A stretch of DNA of 23,837 nucleotides, from positions 1-23,837 of the forward strand of contig JAUZEU010000486.1 of the NCBI GenBank assembly GCA_030838885.1, read 5' to 3'. Shown in pieces: positions 7,236-15,804 of the stretch. The notes below the pieces were generated by a model. The model saw only the letters and a list, made by a program, of their open reading frames with translations, was not told the DNA's origin and did no database searches. Within the stretch, counting starts at the first letter, position 1. Each line of letters begins with the position of its first letter. The DNA is from Bryobacterales bacterium (GTDB lineage: Bacteria > Acidobacteriota > Terriglobia > Bryobacterales > Bryobacteraceae). The position numbers and the translations under genes are program-made.

Positions 7236-7442
7236 GAGTGCTCCGCTTGGAAGCCGTCACTATGGTCTGCTTCTAAGTTGCTGAGCGCAATCCTGGCTAG
7301 GTGCTCACTTGTCACATTCACCACTACTAAGTAGAACGATGCGGCGAGAGCAATGAAAAGTCTCGGTACGTACAGAGACCCGCCCTAAGACTGCGGATAT
7401 CGGCCCGAGGCTTTGCGTGGCCTGAGGAATCCTGCACATATC

Positions 7443-7886
7443 TCATAGTCGCTCAAGGGTCACTTGATCCGGTCGTCCTCCGAAATACTTCTGCAAGGCA
7501 TCCCAAAAGAGTTGGTTGTCCGTAGTCGCGTTAGCGAAAAGCGTCATGGAAGACTGAAATTTCAGATCGTCGGGATGCCCGAATATCTCGCCGATCGAAC
7601 GCCCCTCGATACCGTTGACGATGCGGCAGCACTCTCTCACGCGGGGGCCAAGAATCGGATGGAGCAGGTATGCGTCAGCTTCCTCCCGCGAAGATATGGC
7701 GTACTTGCGTGCCATAACGCTGTAGCCCAGACCCTGGATCTGCGGGAAGATAAACCACATCCAGTGCCCCTGCTTCAGGCCGGCTCGCAGTTCCGCGCAG
7801 ACTTGCGCGTACACTGGATCCTGCGCCTCGACAAAGCGCGTCAGGTCATAGGGATCTCGTGGTGGCTTCAGTATGGTGGACGACAT
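7443..7886 (-). CDS. DUF1810 family protein
   Basis: This 147-aa soluble protein matches the DUF1810 (calpastatin-like) pattern: DPYDLTRFVEAQDPVYAQV near the N-terminus, then LRAGLKQGHWMWFIFPQIQGLG, YAISSREEADAYLLHPILGPRL-type sequence, and a C-terminal LKFQSSMTLFA with DQVTLERL ending. Family members are about 140-150 aa, which supports the ATG at 7886 over a longer frame starting at 8075 whose extra part is low-complexity Arg/Gly/Ser. The biochemical role of the family is not established. The start codon lies in the arm of an 8-bp inverted repeat. The upstream oxidoreductase gene on the same strand ends 94 nt before it, so co-transcription is possible. Confidence 0.85.
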   Translation of the reverse strand: MSSTILKPPRDPYDLTRFVEAQDPVYAQVCAELRAGLKQGHWMWFIFPQIQGLGYSVMARKYAISSREEADAYLLHPILGPRVRECCRIVNGIEGRSIGEIFGHPDDLKFQSSMTLFANATTDNQLFWDALQKYFGGRPDQVTLERL

Positions 7887-7907
7887 GGTCGATAGGATAC
7901 GACCATG
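7884..7907 (-). promoter_or_regulatory. Inverted repeat covering the DUF1810 start codon
   Basis: The plus strand reads CATGGTCG (7884-7891), an 8-nt loop, then CGACCATG (7900-7907): perfect 8-bp arms. In the minus-strand mRNA the ATG of the DUF1810 gene forms part of the 3' arm, so a hairpin would mask the start codon. It could alternatively be a protein-binding operator. Confidence 0.5.
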
Positions 7908-7980
7908 GCTCGAGGCGGCCCGGGTCGAAGTCTTAGCGTCCACGCCACGAGTCGGGTCGAGCCCTGACCTGTCCGAACCG

Positions 7981-9303
7981 CTAGGCGAGCCCCGGAACGG
8001 ACCACTCCTTCCTATACCTCCGCCGAAGGAACCGGTTCGCCTCCGTGGAATTGGAAAACTTAGCCTTCGCCCCATTCCATTCCAGCGTCGTATTCGGAAA
8101 CCGCGTGGCCAGGGGGCCCAGCAATACCGATTCCGTCAAAGGACCTGAGAAATCAAACGGAGTCGATGTTTTCCCGCTCCCCAGCACCGCATCGGCAAAC
8201 TCGAAGTAGTGATCCGTCCGCACCTCCTCCGGCATCACGTATCCTGTGAAATCCTGTGCCGGCATCAGCAGAGGCATCGCGATATGTGGCAGCAGCATCT
8301 GCCCTTTCGTCCCGATGAAAATCGAACCCTGCCCGGGAAACTTCAAGGAACCCGCTAGTGCCCGTATCTCCGCCGGGGGTAATCGGTCACCGTCGTACCA
8401 GGTGACAGGCACTGTCTTTTCGGCCGTGTACGGTGTGCCCGGGAATACGTAGCGAATCAGAGTATCGAGCGCCCAGCTCTCCCCGTTGGGTGCCTCGCCC
8501 TCGCTCCGCACCGAGACGGGAGACCCCAGCTGAAGCGAGCCAAAGACCGGGTCGAGGATATGGCAACCCATGTCGCCAAAGGTCGCCGTGCCGAAATCCA
8601 GCCGCTTGCGCCAGTTGCCCGGATGATAGACCTCGTTGATGAACGGCCGCGCCGGTGCCACACCCAGCCAGGAATCCCAGTTAAACCCACTCGGAACCGG
8701 GTCGGCTGTCGTAGGCAGCTTTGCGATATCGCCCCATTTCTTCTCGCTCCAGGTGTGGACCTCTTTGACCTTCCCGATCGCTCCACCCTGAATCACGCGA
8801 ACCGCCGTCTTGTACTCGCGCCAGGAATGAATCTGAATCCCCATCTGTGTGGGCAGCTTCTTTTCGCGCGCCATCTTCATCAGCGTGCGAACTTCGTGGA
8901 TGTCATGCGCCAGTGGCTTTTGTACGTAGACCGGCAGTCCCACGCGCATGGAACTGATCGCCTGGGGAGCATGCATGTGATCCGGAGTGCCGACACAGGC
9001 AGCGTCGATCTGCCCGCGCTCTTTACGGAGCATCTCGCGCCAGTCCTGATACAGACGCGCATCGGGATACTTCGCCTTGACGCGGTCGAGCCGGTTCGAG
9101 TCCACCTCGGCCACGCAGACAAGCTTGACCTTCGGGTGCGACGCGATGCCGTCGAGCGTGGAGAATGCCATGCCGCTGGCGCCGAAAGCCGCGAGTCGCA
9201 AAGTACCCGAAGGCGGTTTTGACAGCATCTCGCGGACAAAAAACGGAGCCGCAAGTACGGCGCTCCCTGCACTTGATAAGAAAGATCGGCGATCGGTCAT
9301 CAT
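7981..9303 (-). CDS. Tat-exported Gfo/Idh/MocA family oxidoreductase
   Basis: This 440-aa NAD(P)-dependent oxidoreductase is of the kind acting on sugars, inositol or related polyols. A Tat signal (DRRSFLSSAGSAVLAAP, residues 4-20) predicts folded export to the periplasm, as is common for this family in Acidobacteriota and Planctomycetes. The Rossmann domain starts LRLAAFGASGMAFST (36-49). VGTPDHMHAPQA (104-115) and VQKPLAHDIHE (127-137) contain the conserved Lys129-Pro of the EKP motif, here QKP. The C-terminal domain has FGDMGCHILDPVF with the usual His. Length is typical. Two consecutive ATGs (9303, 9300) are both possible starts. It diverges from the small membrane-protein gene. The substrate is unknown. 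Confidence 0.9.
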   Translation of the reverse strand: MMTDRRSFLSSAGSAVLAAPFFVREMLSKPPSGTLRLAAFGASGMAFSTLDGIASHPKVKLVCVAEVDSNRLDRVKAKYPDARLYQDWREMLRKERGQIDAACVGTPDHMHAPQAISSMRVGLPVYVQKPLAHDIHEVRTLMKMAREKKLPTQMGIQIHSWREYKTAVRVIQGGAIGKVKEVHTWSEKKWGDIAKLPTTADPVPSGFNWDSWLGVAPARPFINEVYHPGNWRKRLDFGTATFGDMGCHILDPVFGSLQLGSPVSVRSEGEAPNGESWALDTLIRYVFPGTPYTAEKTVPVTWYDGDRLPPAEIRALAGSLKFPGQGSIFIGTKGQMLLPHIAMPLLMPAQDFTGYVMPEEVRTDHYFEFADAVLGSGKTSTPFDFSGPLTESVLLGPLATRFPNTTLEWNGAKAKFSNSTEANRFLRRRYRKEWSVPGLA

Positions 9304-9451
9304 CCGATGATTCTACTTCTCATCGAAGGCTGTTCACAAAATGGGGAAGCAAGAGGTTCGGGACCTGGAGATGTATCACGTGCCGGGTTGTCCAGTCCGG
9401 GTCTGGCGGGGAGCACCTGCCTTTGGTGCTCTACGCGCAGGAGCCCGGCAC

Positions 9452-9859
9452 GTGGAAGTTGTCACCGACCAGATAATCGAACTCTTCGTTCTTGCGATTC
9501 CGGTAGCGTCGATCTCGTGGACCGTCACTCATGAGGAAGTCTTCCGGGAGCCAAGAGAATGGTGCGCGAAACACAGCAAGGTTTGCCAAAGGCTTTTCGA
9601 GCGGAAATTTTTCTATCTGTTCACATGCGAATACTGCTTCAGCCACTATATATCTGCAATTTTCCTGATCATCACGGGATTTAAACTGCTCTTTACCGAT
9701 TGGCGTGGGTATCTGATAGCTGTTTTCTCTCTGGTTTGGGTCGCCAACTTCTATATGAGTGTGTTTGGTCGTGTTCGGCTCGATCTGAAGCGAGAGCGAA
9801 TCGAAATCGATACGCAGGAGAAGAAGCTAACGGAATTGTCAAACCGGGGTTCCGGGTAA
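9452..9859 (+). CDS. Small Cys-rich membrane protein (135 aa)
   Basis: Probably starts at GTG 9452, because an AGGAG site lies 8 nt upstream and the first hydrophobic helix then begins at about residue 7. An ATG at 9341 in the same frame would add 37 residues unlike the rest. Three membrane segments are visible: about 8-25 (IIELFVLAIPVASISWTV), about 64-82 (FSHYISAIFLIITGFKLLF) and about 87-106. Between the first two is a loop with HEEVFREPREWC, C38, C45 and the pair C59-x2-C62 in FTCEYCFSHY, suggesting metal binding or disulphides. The tail (110-130) is charged and helical. The TCxYCxSH motif recalls DUF1360-like membrane proteins. The function is unknown. Confidence 0.72.
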   Translation: MEVVTDQIIELFVLAIPVASISWTVTHEEVFREPREWCAKHSKVCQRLFERKFFYLFTCEYCFSHYISAIFLIITGFKLLFTDWRGYLIAVFSLVWVANFYMSVFGRVRLDLKRERIEIDTQEKKLTELSNRGSG

Positions 9860-9902
9860 ACCGGCCCGCGAAACAGCGCTCGTCACTGCCCAAACGGCGA
9901 TG

Positions 9903-10283
9903 TTATGGCGTCTCCGGGGAATTCGGTGGTCCCGGTAAGCTCGGCGTCCGGGGTGCATTAGGGCTGCGGGGGGGAACTGGCGGAGTTCCCGGCCCGTTCG
10001 GAGTTCGCGGTGTGTTCGGCACAGGAACAGGCGTGCCGTCCGGAGTATTTCGGCCGGGTGGACGATTGTTTCTTGCCGGATCACTGTTCGGATCGCTTGG
10101 CGTCGCGGGAATTCCGGCCGGATCAGCCGGTTGTGGCGTTCCCTGCTGCGGAGTATTGGGCTGACTCGGGGCTGGCGGACTTGCGGCAGGGGGATTGTTC
10201 TGCGCGAGCGTCAGGACCGATGTTGAAAGGTTGACCGCAAGCGCGGCGCTACTCAATAGGAGGACGATTCTTCTCACTGGCAT
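9903..10283 (-). CDS. Proline-rich secreted protein (126 aa)
   Basis: A signal peptide (MPVRRIVLLLSSAALAVNLS, cleavage near residue 28 after TLAQ) is followed by an entirely low-complexity Pro/Asn/Thr/Gly segment with irregular repeats such as PNTPRTPNGPGTPPVPP. The mature part is expected to be disordered and extracytoplasmic, perhaps a wall- or outer-membrane-spanning linker. The ATG at 10283 has a GGGAG just upstream. The G-rich plus strand of this region gives a glycine-rich shadow frame, which I reject. The signal peptide favours the minus strand. The function is unknown. Confidence 0.65.
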   Translation of the reverse strand: MPVRRIVLLLSSAALAVNLSTSVLTLAQNNPPAASPPAPSQPNTPQQGTPQPADPAGIPATPSDPNSDPARNNRPPGRNTPDGTPVPVPNTPRTPNGPGTPPVPPRSPNAPRTPSLPGPPNSPETP

Positions 10284-10504
10284 GCTCCCTTGTCACGGCT
10301 TGTCCGTTTGTGCGAGCAGCAGTTTTCCCGCCAAAGCATCATCCCGGTTGCGATAGTCCGAGTGAGTTTCCGTACACATGGCTCGGCGAGCCGATGGCAG
10401 TGAGCAATTCACGGGTAAATATACACATAAGCGACTCGATGGTACGATCCATTCCGGTCAAAAAACAGCGTTTGCAGAAGTAGCCTGTCTTTCGCGGTCC
10501 AAAT
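10284..10504. other. Intergenic stretch without a recognisable gene
   Basis: The 221 nt between the proline-rich gene and the hairpin behind the TonB receptor show only scattered short frames with implausible composition. A small perfect palindrome, GGCTCGGCGAGCC, lies at 10380-10392. It presumably carries the promoter of the proline-rich gene, but I see no convincing -35/-10 pair. Confidence 0.4.
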
Positions 10505-10538
10505 TTGTGAAGGGCCAGAAAATCCTGACCCTTCACAA
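10505..10538 (-). terminator. Hairpin downstream of the TonB receptor, probable terminator
   Basis: Arms 10505-10518 (TTGTGAAGGGCCAG) and 10525-10538 (CTGACCCTTCACAA) pair at 13 of 14 positions around a 6-nt loop. It lies about 19 nt after the receptor stop codon. The U-tract is weak, so this may be a transcript-stabilising hairpin rather than an efficient terminator. Confidence 0.5.
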
Positions 10539-10556
10539 GAGATGTTAGGACGCGCG

Positions 10557-13500
10557 CTAAAACTGATAACGCAGTGAGAACTGCATCTGCCTCGCAGCCG
10601 TGGCGCTGGTGATCCGTCCGAAGGTGTTTCCATCCTGCGTCGTATTGGGATTTCCAGGGCTGACGCTGTTCGGGAGGTTATAGGATTCGGCGCGAAACTG
10701 AAACAGGTGACGTTCCAGAAACCTGAAGTCCTTCTGCAGCGCGAGATCCCAGTTATATCGTCCCGGAGCGTTGATCACATAGGCGCCGGAAGAGCCATAT
10801 GTGTATCGGGCAGGCAGCGCAAAGGCCGATGTGTTGAACCACTGGTCCACCGTCTTCGGTCCGCTGTTCGGATCGATTCCCGTGGCATCGGGCCGTTGAT
10901 ACGTTCTGCCCACATTGGCGCGATCCTGGTTGATCCTCGGATTCAGAGGTGCGCCGGTCTGAGCCCGTGTGATTCCCTCCGCTGACCAGCCACCGAGTAT
11001 CGTATTCACGACCGGATTCCAGCCAGATCCGAACTTCTTCGACCTTCCAAATGGAAGTTCGTAGACATATGCGACCTGGAAGATGTGGCGCAGGTCGATA
11101 CTTGCCCGAGCCCATTCGCCTTTGAGATTATACGGATTCTGCACCGCTGCCTCGGCCAGCGACGAACTGTTCGTCATGGCCCGGCCCCACGTATAATTGC
11201 CGTTCAGTTGCAAGCCATGGCTGAAGCGCTTGACCAGATTCACCCGAAGCGAGTTATACATGGAGTTATATTTGTTGTCACCCCCGTCCAGGTCACCGTA
11301 TTCAGGCATCAACCGGCGTGGCTGAATGTCGCCTGGACCAGGAGTTACGGCAGCGTTGATCGGGTCATAGCCGACCTGTTTCTTGTTCACGTTCCCGACA
11401 TAGCCGATATCCAGAGTCATATCTTCCATCAGTTGACGCTGGACGGTGACGTTCCATTGCTCCGAATACGGTGTGCGGTTATTCGGATTCTGTGGCCATC
11501 CGCCGATTGCGGCAGTGTTACTGAAAGAAGGGCCGGGATCCGTAACGTAGAGATCCGGACGCAGGCCCTGATTTGCAGAGAAGTTCTGCTGAATCGTATA
11601 GGGCCAGAACTTCCGCATATCCTGCAACTCCTGGACGAAGGTGGAGTTATAGAAGATTCCGTAGGCCGAGCGGATCACAGTCTTGCTGTCCAGCTGGTAT
11701 GCGAACCCTATGCGGGGCGCAAAATCCAGACCGTTGTTACGCATGAGCGACGAGCCATAGCCTCCGTTGTGGGCCGGCTCGCCTGCTACGCCCGTCACCG
11801 GATCGATTTCCGGATTGATCCCCGCCCAAAGGAGGGTGCCTGAGTACTTACCGGTCGACTTATCGCGGGTGATCACGAGGTTGCCCAGCCGGTTCGTTTC
11901 TTCCACCGGCGCCGGGATGTATTCGTAGCGCAATCCGATGTTCACGGTAAGCTTCTTATTGACCCGCCAGTCATTCTGGGCATAAAAGGAGATTGGATTA
12001 ATGTTCGCGTTGGTAGTCGTGTTGCCCGTTCCCCGGCGAACCGCGCTTGGGTAACCGAGTAACATGCTCGCGAAGCTGTCACCAGAGTTCGGATTAGAGG
12101 CGAGATTGGTAAGGCTGGGGTCGAAATTCAGGTTTCCATCCATCGGGTTTGTCGTATTGGTATAAAAGTGACGCCGGCTGTAATTCACGCCCACCTTCAG
12201 AGAGTGGTTCCCGAACACCTTGGTATAGTTGGCCAGATAATTGTAGATCTGATCGCCCGTGATGCCGCCGCCACTACCGACGGAAAACTCGCCGTCCGCT
12301 GAGAATGACGGGATGGGATTATATAGCACTTCCGGAATGAACATTGTAATGCCGGATTTCTGCAGAAACTCCTGCCGTTGGACCTTTGTGTTAATAGTGG
12401 GACTGGGAATGGTGGGCACATTACGCCCGAATTTTACCTCCAGCACGGACGTCGGATTGAAGATGTGGTTCCAGGACGCCATCATGTTGTCGACGTCGAA
12501 CCGGCTGACTCCATACAGGTTGGGATTGCCGCCCGGATTGATCTGCCCCACCCGTTGCCGGCTCCAGCGGAACGAAAAGTTGTTACTCGCGTTGAGGTTA
12601 TGATCTCCCCGGACGTTAATAGCATCCCGGTCGTTCGAGAGGCCCTGCGTGTTGACGAAGTTGTTGATCGCACCCGGCTGATTGGGGAGAGGGATCATGG
12701 TGTTCAGCATGTAGGTGATCGCCGGGCTGATGCGCGCTTTCGGGATGATATTTCCCGGGAATTGTTGCCGGATAATGCTGCCGTCTGGAGCCAGCTGACT
12801 TGTTAGCGGATCGAAGATGGGCTTACTTAAGCTGCTGAAGTCTCCGTCCCTTTGGTTTTGAGCCGGGAAACTGCTGATGTTGGTTTGGCCGCGACGCGCA
12901 CGGTAGCCTTCCCAGTTGAAAAACCAGAAGGTCTTGTCACGTCCGTTGTAAATTTTCGGAATGATTACAGGGCCGCCTATGGCTACGCCATATTGATTTT
13001 GACGAAACGGCACTTTGCCAGTGCCCTGCTTGTTTGCGAAGAAATCATTAGCATCGAGTTTATCGTTACGGAAATATTCATAGGCGCTCCCGTGCAAATC
13101 CCGGCTTCCCGACTTGATCACAATGTTTACGTTCGATCCGGAAGAACGCCCGAACTCGGCGGACGTGTTATCGAGTACCCGGAACTCCTGAATCGCATCC
13201 ATTGAGGGCGACATTCCGGGGGAGTTCATCATCATGAAATTGTTGTCCACACCGTCCAGGGTGAAATTGTTGTCCTGGCGGCGCTGGCCGTTGACTGAGA
13301 TCAACTGCGTTCCGGAGAATGTTCCCTGCGACTGGCTGCCGCCCTGGTCGCTGGTTCCCGGCATCAGCAGAATGAGACGCGTATAGTTGCGCCCGTTCAC
13401 CGGCAGCCTGGAAATCTCAGTTCCCGTGACTGTGCCGCCGACACTTGCTTCCTGGGTTTGCAGTACGCTGGCAGTTGCCTGAATTTCTACACGATCAGTG

Positions 13501-13844
13501 ATGCCGCCTACTTCAAGTTTGAAATCCACCTTGACGTTGGCTGCCGCGTCTACGATGACATTCTGCTGCACCTGGGTTTTAAAGCCGTTGGCAGAGGCAG
13601 AGACTTCATAGGTCCCGGGAGGAAGTGGAAAGACGCGATAGGAGCCGACTTCGTTCGCCTGTACCTTCCGGGATACTGCGGTGGCGGAATTCGTTATCGT
13701 AATGTCCGCTGCGGCGATGCGCGCCCCGGCGGGGTCGGTGACATCGCCAATGATGGTGGAGTTGGTGGTCTGCCCAAAAACAAAGACAGTTGCCAATACC
13801 AGAGAGGCTAACAACCTGAAACTACTCTTCACCGTGATCAACAT
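10557..13844 (-). CDS. Oar-type TonB-dependent outer-membrane receptor
   Basis: This is a 1095-aa outer-membrane protein. Residues 1-25 are a signal peptide ending FVFGQ. Residues about 27-110 form a carboxypeptidase-regulatory (Ig-like) domain (IIGDVTDPAGARIAAADITITN to YEVSASANGF). A plug-like domain (about 115-225) follows with GRNYTRLILLMPG, LISVNGQRRQDNNFTLDGVDNNF and MDAIQEFRVLDNTSAEFGRSSGSNVNIVIKSG. The rest is a beta-barrel with aromatic-ended strands, ending LRYQF with the terminal Phe used by the BAM machinery. This is the standard acidobacterial Oar-like receptor. Cargo is unknown; complex glycans, peptides or exported proteins have been suggested for relatives. The ATG at 13844 is supported by a promoter-like site ending 25 nt upstream. 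It diverges from the CRTAC1-TPR pair. Confidence 0.93.
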   Translation of the reverse strand: MLITVKSSFRLLASLVLATVFVFGQTTNSTIIGDVTDPAGARIAAADITITNSATAVSRKVQANEVGSYRVFPLPPGTYEVSASANGFKTQVQQNVIVDAAANVKVDFKLEVGGITDRVEIQATASVLQTQEASVGGTVTGTEISRLPVNGRNYTRLILLMPGTSDQGGSQSQGTFSGTQLISVNGQRRQDNNFTLDGVDNNFMMMNSPGMSPSMDAIQEFRVLDNTSAEFGRSSGSNVNIVIKSGSRDLHGSAYEYFRNDKLDANDFFANKQGTGKVPFRQNQYGVAIGGPVIIPKIYNGRDKTFWFFNWEGYRARRGQTNISSFPAQNQRDGDFSSLSKPIFDPLTSQLAPDGSIIRQQFPGNIIPKARISPAITYMLNTMIPLPNQPGAINNFVNTQGLSNDRDAINVRGDHNLNASNNFSFRWSRQRVGQINPGGNPNLYGVSRFDVDNMMASWNHIFNPTSVLEVKFGRNVPTIPSPTINTKVQRQEFLQKSGITMFIPEVLYNPIPSFSADGEFSVGSGGGITGDQIYNYLANYTKVFGNHSLKVGVNYSRRHFYTNTTNPMDGNLNFDPSLTNLASNPNSGDSFASMLLGYPSAVRRGTGNTTTNANINPISFYAQNDWRVNKKLTVNIGLRYEYIPAPVEETNRLGNLVITRDKSTGKYSGTLLWAGINPEIDPVTGVAGEPAHNGGYGSSLMRNNGLDFAPRIGFAYQLDSKTVIRSAYGIFYNSTFVQELQDMRKFWPYTIQQNFSANQGLRPDLYVTDPGPSFSNTAAIGGWPQNPNNRTPYSEQWNVTVQRQLMEDMTLDIGYVGNVNKKQVGYDPINAAVTPGPGDIQPRRLMPEYGDLDGGDNKYNSMYNSLRVNLVKRFSHGLQLNGNYTWGRAMTNSSSLAEAAVQNPYNLKGEWARASIDLRHIFQVAYVYELPFGRSKKFGSGWNPVVNTILGGWSAEGITRAQTGAPLNPRINQDRANVGRTYQRPDATGIDPNSGPKTVDQWFNTSAFALPARYTYGSSGAYVINAPGRYNWDLALQKDFRFLERHLFQFRAESYNLPNSVSPGNPNTTQDGNTFGRITSATAARQMQFSLRYQF

Positions 13845-13868
13845 GAAATGGCCCTCGACTAGGGGGGA

Positions 13869-13897
13869 AGTCTATCACAGCCAGCACCCGGCAGCAA
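13869..13897 (-). promoter_or_regulatory. Predicted sigma70-like promoter of the TonB receptor gene
   Basis: On the minus strand TTGCTG (13897-13892), a 17-nt spacer and TAGACT (13874-13869) have ideal spacing. The receptor ATG follows about 25 nt after the -10. Motif-based prediction only. Confidence 0.5.
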
Positions 13898-14014
13898 TGA
13901 TCCAGAGGTAAGAAAACCGCACACTTTTTCGTTTACTTTAACAACGGACGTGTTTTCGGGCCGGGCGGTGGTGTCGTCCGGTGCTCGACGCCGTCATGCC
14001 AGTGTCCGGGTGCA

Positions 14015-14043
14015 TTGACCTGCCGGAGCTGTTGCACTACACT
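14015..14043 (+). promoter_or_regulatory. Predicted sigma70-like promoter of the CRTAC1-TPR unit
   Basis: TTGACC (14015-14020), a 17-nt spacer and TACACT (14038-14043) match consensus well. The predicted transcript start, about 14050, coincides with the only available start codon (TTG at 14049), implying a leaderless message or that another promoter is used. Confidence 0.45.
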
Positions 14044-14048
14044 TTCGG

Positions 14049-15803
14049 TTGATTCACCGAAAGTCTCTGCTTGGAATTCTTGCTGCCGCTGCCGGATTTT
14101 GTTTGGGACAGGGCATCGCCACCCACAATACCCCCGCCATACCTCGCGAAGCGGCTTCGGGACGCCCTTGGCCGCTAAGTTTCATCGACGTTGCCGCGCA
14201 GGCCGGCTTGCAGATGCACTTCACCTCCGGCAACGAGCAATCCAAGAAATACATTATTGAGGCGAATGGCTCCGGCGTCGCCTTTCTGGATTACGATCGC
14301 GACGGACGCCAGGATGTATTCCTGGTGAACGGATCGCGCCTGGAAGGCTTCCCTCCTGGGGACGCACCGACGAATTATCTGTATCGCAATGACGGGAACG
14401 GACATTTCCGCGATGTTACGAAGGAAGCGGGTGTGGGGCGATCGGGCTGGGGCAACGGGGTTTGCGTCGGAGATGTCAATAACGACGGTTTTGATGACTT
14501 CTACGTGACTTACTGGGGTCACAACGCCTACTTTCAAAACGATGGACACGGCAAGTTCGTTGACCTCGCTGAGAAGAGCGGTGTTGCTGGAACCGGCAAG
14601 GAGTGGAGTTCCGGTTGCACCTTTCTCGATTACGACCGGGATGGTCGTCTGGACTTGCTGGTAACAAGCTATCAGCAGTTTGATCCCGCAACTACACCGC
14701 CCCCGGGCAAGACCTCAAATTGCGAATGGAAAGGCATGCCCGTATTCTGTGGCCCTCGCGGCCTGCCGTTTGGAAAGGTTACGCTTTATCACAACCGTGG
14801 AGATGGCACCTTTGAGGATGTCTCTGTCAAGTCGGGCGTGCGCGCAATGGACGGCTTTTACGCGTTCACAGCGGTCGCCGCCGATTTTAACGGGGATGGC
14901 TGGACGGATGTCTATATCGCCTGCGATTCCACACCCAGCATCTACCTTCGCAACAATAAGAACGGAACGTTCTCCGAAATCGGGACCGAGGCGGGTGTAG
15001 CTTTCAACGAAAACGGCTTTGAGCAGGGTGGCATGGGGATCGCCCCCGGCGATTACGATAACGATGGACAGCTCGACATCCTCAAGACTAATTTTGCCGG
15101 AGACCATCCGAATGTCTATCACAACACCGGCGCGGGTATCTTCGAGGATAATGTGTTGAGAGCGCGGCTCGCTGTGAATCCGCAGTATGTAGGCTGGGGG
15201 ATTGGTTTGGTTGACCTGGATAACGACGGCTGGAAAGATGTGTTCCAGGTCAACGGACATGTCTATCCGGAGCTCGATGCGCACAGCGGAATCGAGCGCT
15301 ATCGAAATCCCCGGCTGGTGTACCGCAACCTGGGGCGGGGCATCTTTGAGGATGTGAGCGCGATCTCAGGGCCAGCCGTACAGGAAAAAAAATCCAGCCG
15401 CGGAGCCGCCTTCGCCGATTTCGATAATGACGGCGATCTGGACGTACTGATCATGAATATGGGCGATACGCCCTCGCTGCTTCGGAATGACCTGAAGAGT
15501 ATGAATCATTGGGTCAAGGTGGAATTGCGCGGCACCGTTTCGAACCGCGGCGCAATCGGCGCAACGGTCCGTGTGGAAGCTGCTGACCTGAAGCAGACGG
15601 CGGTGGTGCTCAGTCAGTCGAGTTACATATCTCACAGCGACTCGCGGCTGCACTTCGGCCTTGGCTCCGAGACGTCCGTCACTAAAATAACGGTGCGGTG
15701 GCCGAACGGCGAGACGGAGGTTTTTCCCGGCGCACCGGCCGGCAATCTCCTGGAATTAACAGAGGGCAATGGGAAGACTCGTATTGTCCCGATGCCGAAG
15801 TAA
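14049..15803 (+). CDS. CRTAC1-family protein: seven FG-GAP/VCBS repeats plus ASPIC/UnbV domain
   Basis: This is a 584-aa exported protein. A signal peptide (MIHRKSLLGILAAAAGFCLGQ) is followed by a probable seven-bladed integrin-alpha-like propeller. Seven calcium-type loops are visible: DYDRDGRQD (81), GDVNNDGFDD (141), DYDRDGRLD (194), DFNGDGWTD (279), DYDNDGQLD (335), DLDNDGWKD (389) and DFDNDGDLD (457). The C-terminal ASPIC/UnbV domain (about 500-570) shows NRGAIGATVRVEA, SSYISHSDSRLHFGLG and ITVRWPNGETEVF. The start must be TTG 14049: a stop lies at 14016 in frame and no ATG precedes the conserved region. The TPR gene begins 1 nt after the stop, so the two are almost certainly co-translated. 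Family members are secreted or surface proteins of unclear function, often near TonB receptors in Acidobacteriota. Confidence 0.9.
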   Translation: MIHRKSLLGILAAAAGFCLGQGIATHNTPAIPREAASGRPWPLSFIDVAAQAGLQMHFTSGNEQSKKYIIEANGSGVAFLDYDRDGRQDVFLVNGSRLEGFPPGDAPTNYLYRNDGNGHFRDVTKEAGVGRSGWGNGVCVGDVNNDGFDDFYVTYWGHNAYFQNDGHGKFVDLAEKSGVAGTGKEWSSGCTFLDYDRDGRLDLLVTSYQQFDPATTPPPGKTSNCEWKGMPVFCGPRGLPFGKVTLYHNRGDGTFEDVSVKSGVRAMDGFYAFTAVAADFNGDGWTDVYIACDSTPSIYLRNNKNGTFSEIGTEAGVAFNENGFEQGGMGIAPGDYDNDGQLDILKTNFAGDHPNVYHNTGAGIFEDNVLRARLAVNPQYVGWGIGLVDLDNDGWKDVFQVNGHVYPELDAHSGIERYRNPRLVYRNLGRGIFEDVSAISGPAVQEKKSSRGAAFADFDNDGDLDVLIMNMGDTPSLLRNDLKSMNHWVKVELRGTVSNRGAIGATVRVEAADLKQTAVVLSQSSYISHSDSRLHFGLGSETSVTKITVRWPNGETEVFPGAPAGNLLELTEGNGKTRIVPMPK

Positions 15804-15804
15804 C

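Noticed and set aside
7314..7342. Promoter-like TTGTCA-17-TAGAAC on the plus strand
   Set aside because: No plus-strand gene lies downstream; the next gene there is on the minus strand, and the -10 match is poor.
7887..8075. N-terminal extension of the DUF1810 frame to 8075
   Set aside because: The extra 63 residues are low-complexity and overlap the end of the oxidoreductase gene; family length fits the ATG at 7886.
9700..10164. Glycine-rich plus-strand frame of 154 aa
   Set aside because: It is the mirror of the proline-rich minus-strand gene, which has a good signal peptide and an upstream GGGAG; the plus frame has no proper start context and crosses the end of the membrane-protein gene.
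10380..10392. Perfect short palindrome GGCTCGGCGAGCC
   Set aside because: Only 6-bp arms around one base; no positional link to a start or promoter that would support a function, so noted only in the intergenic entry.
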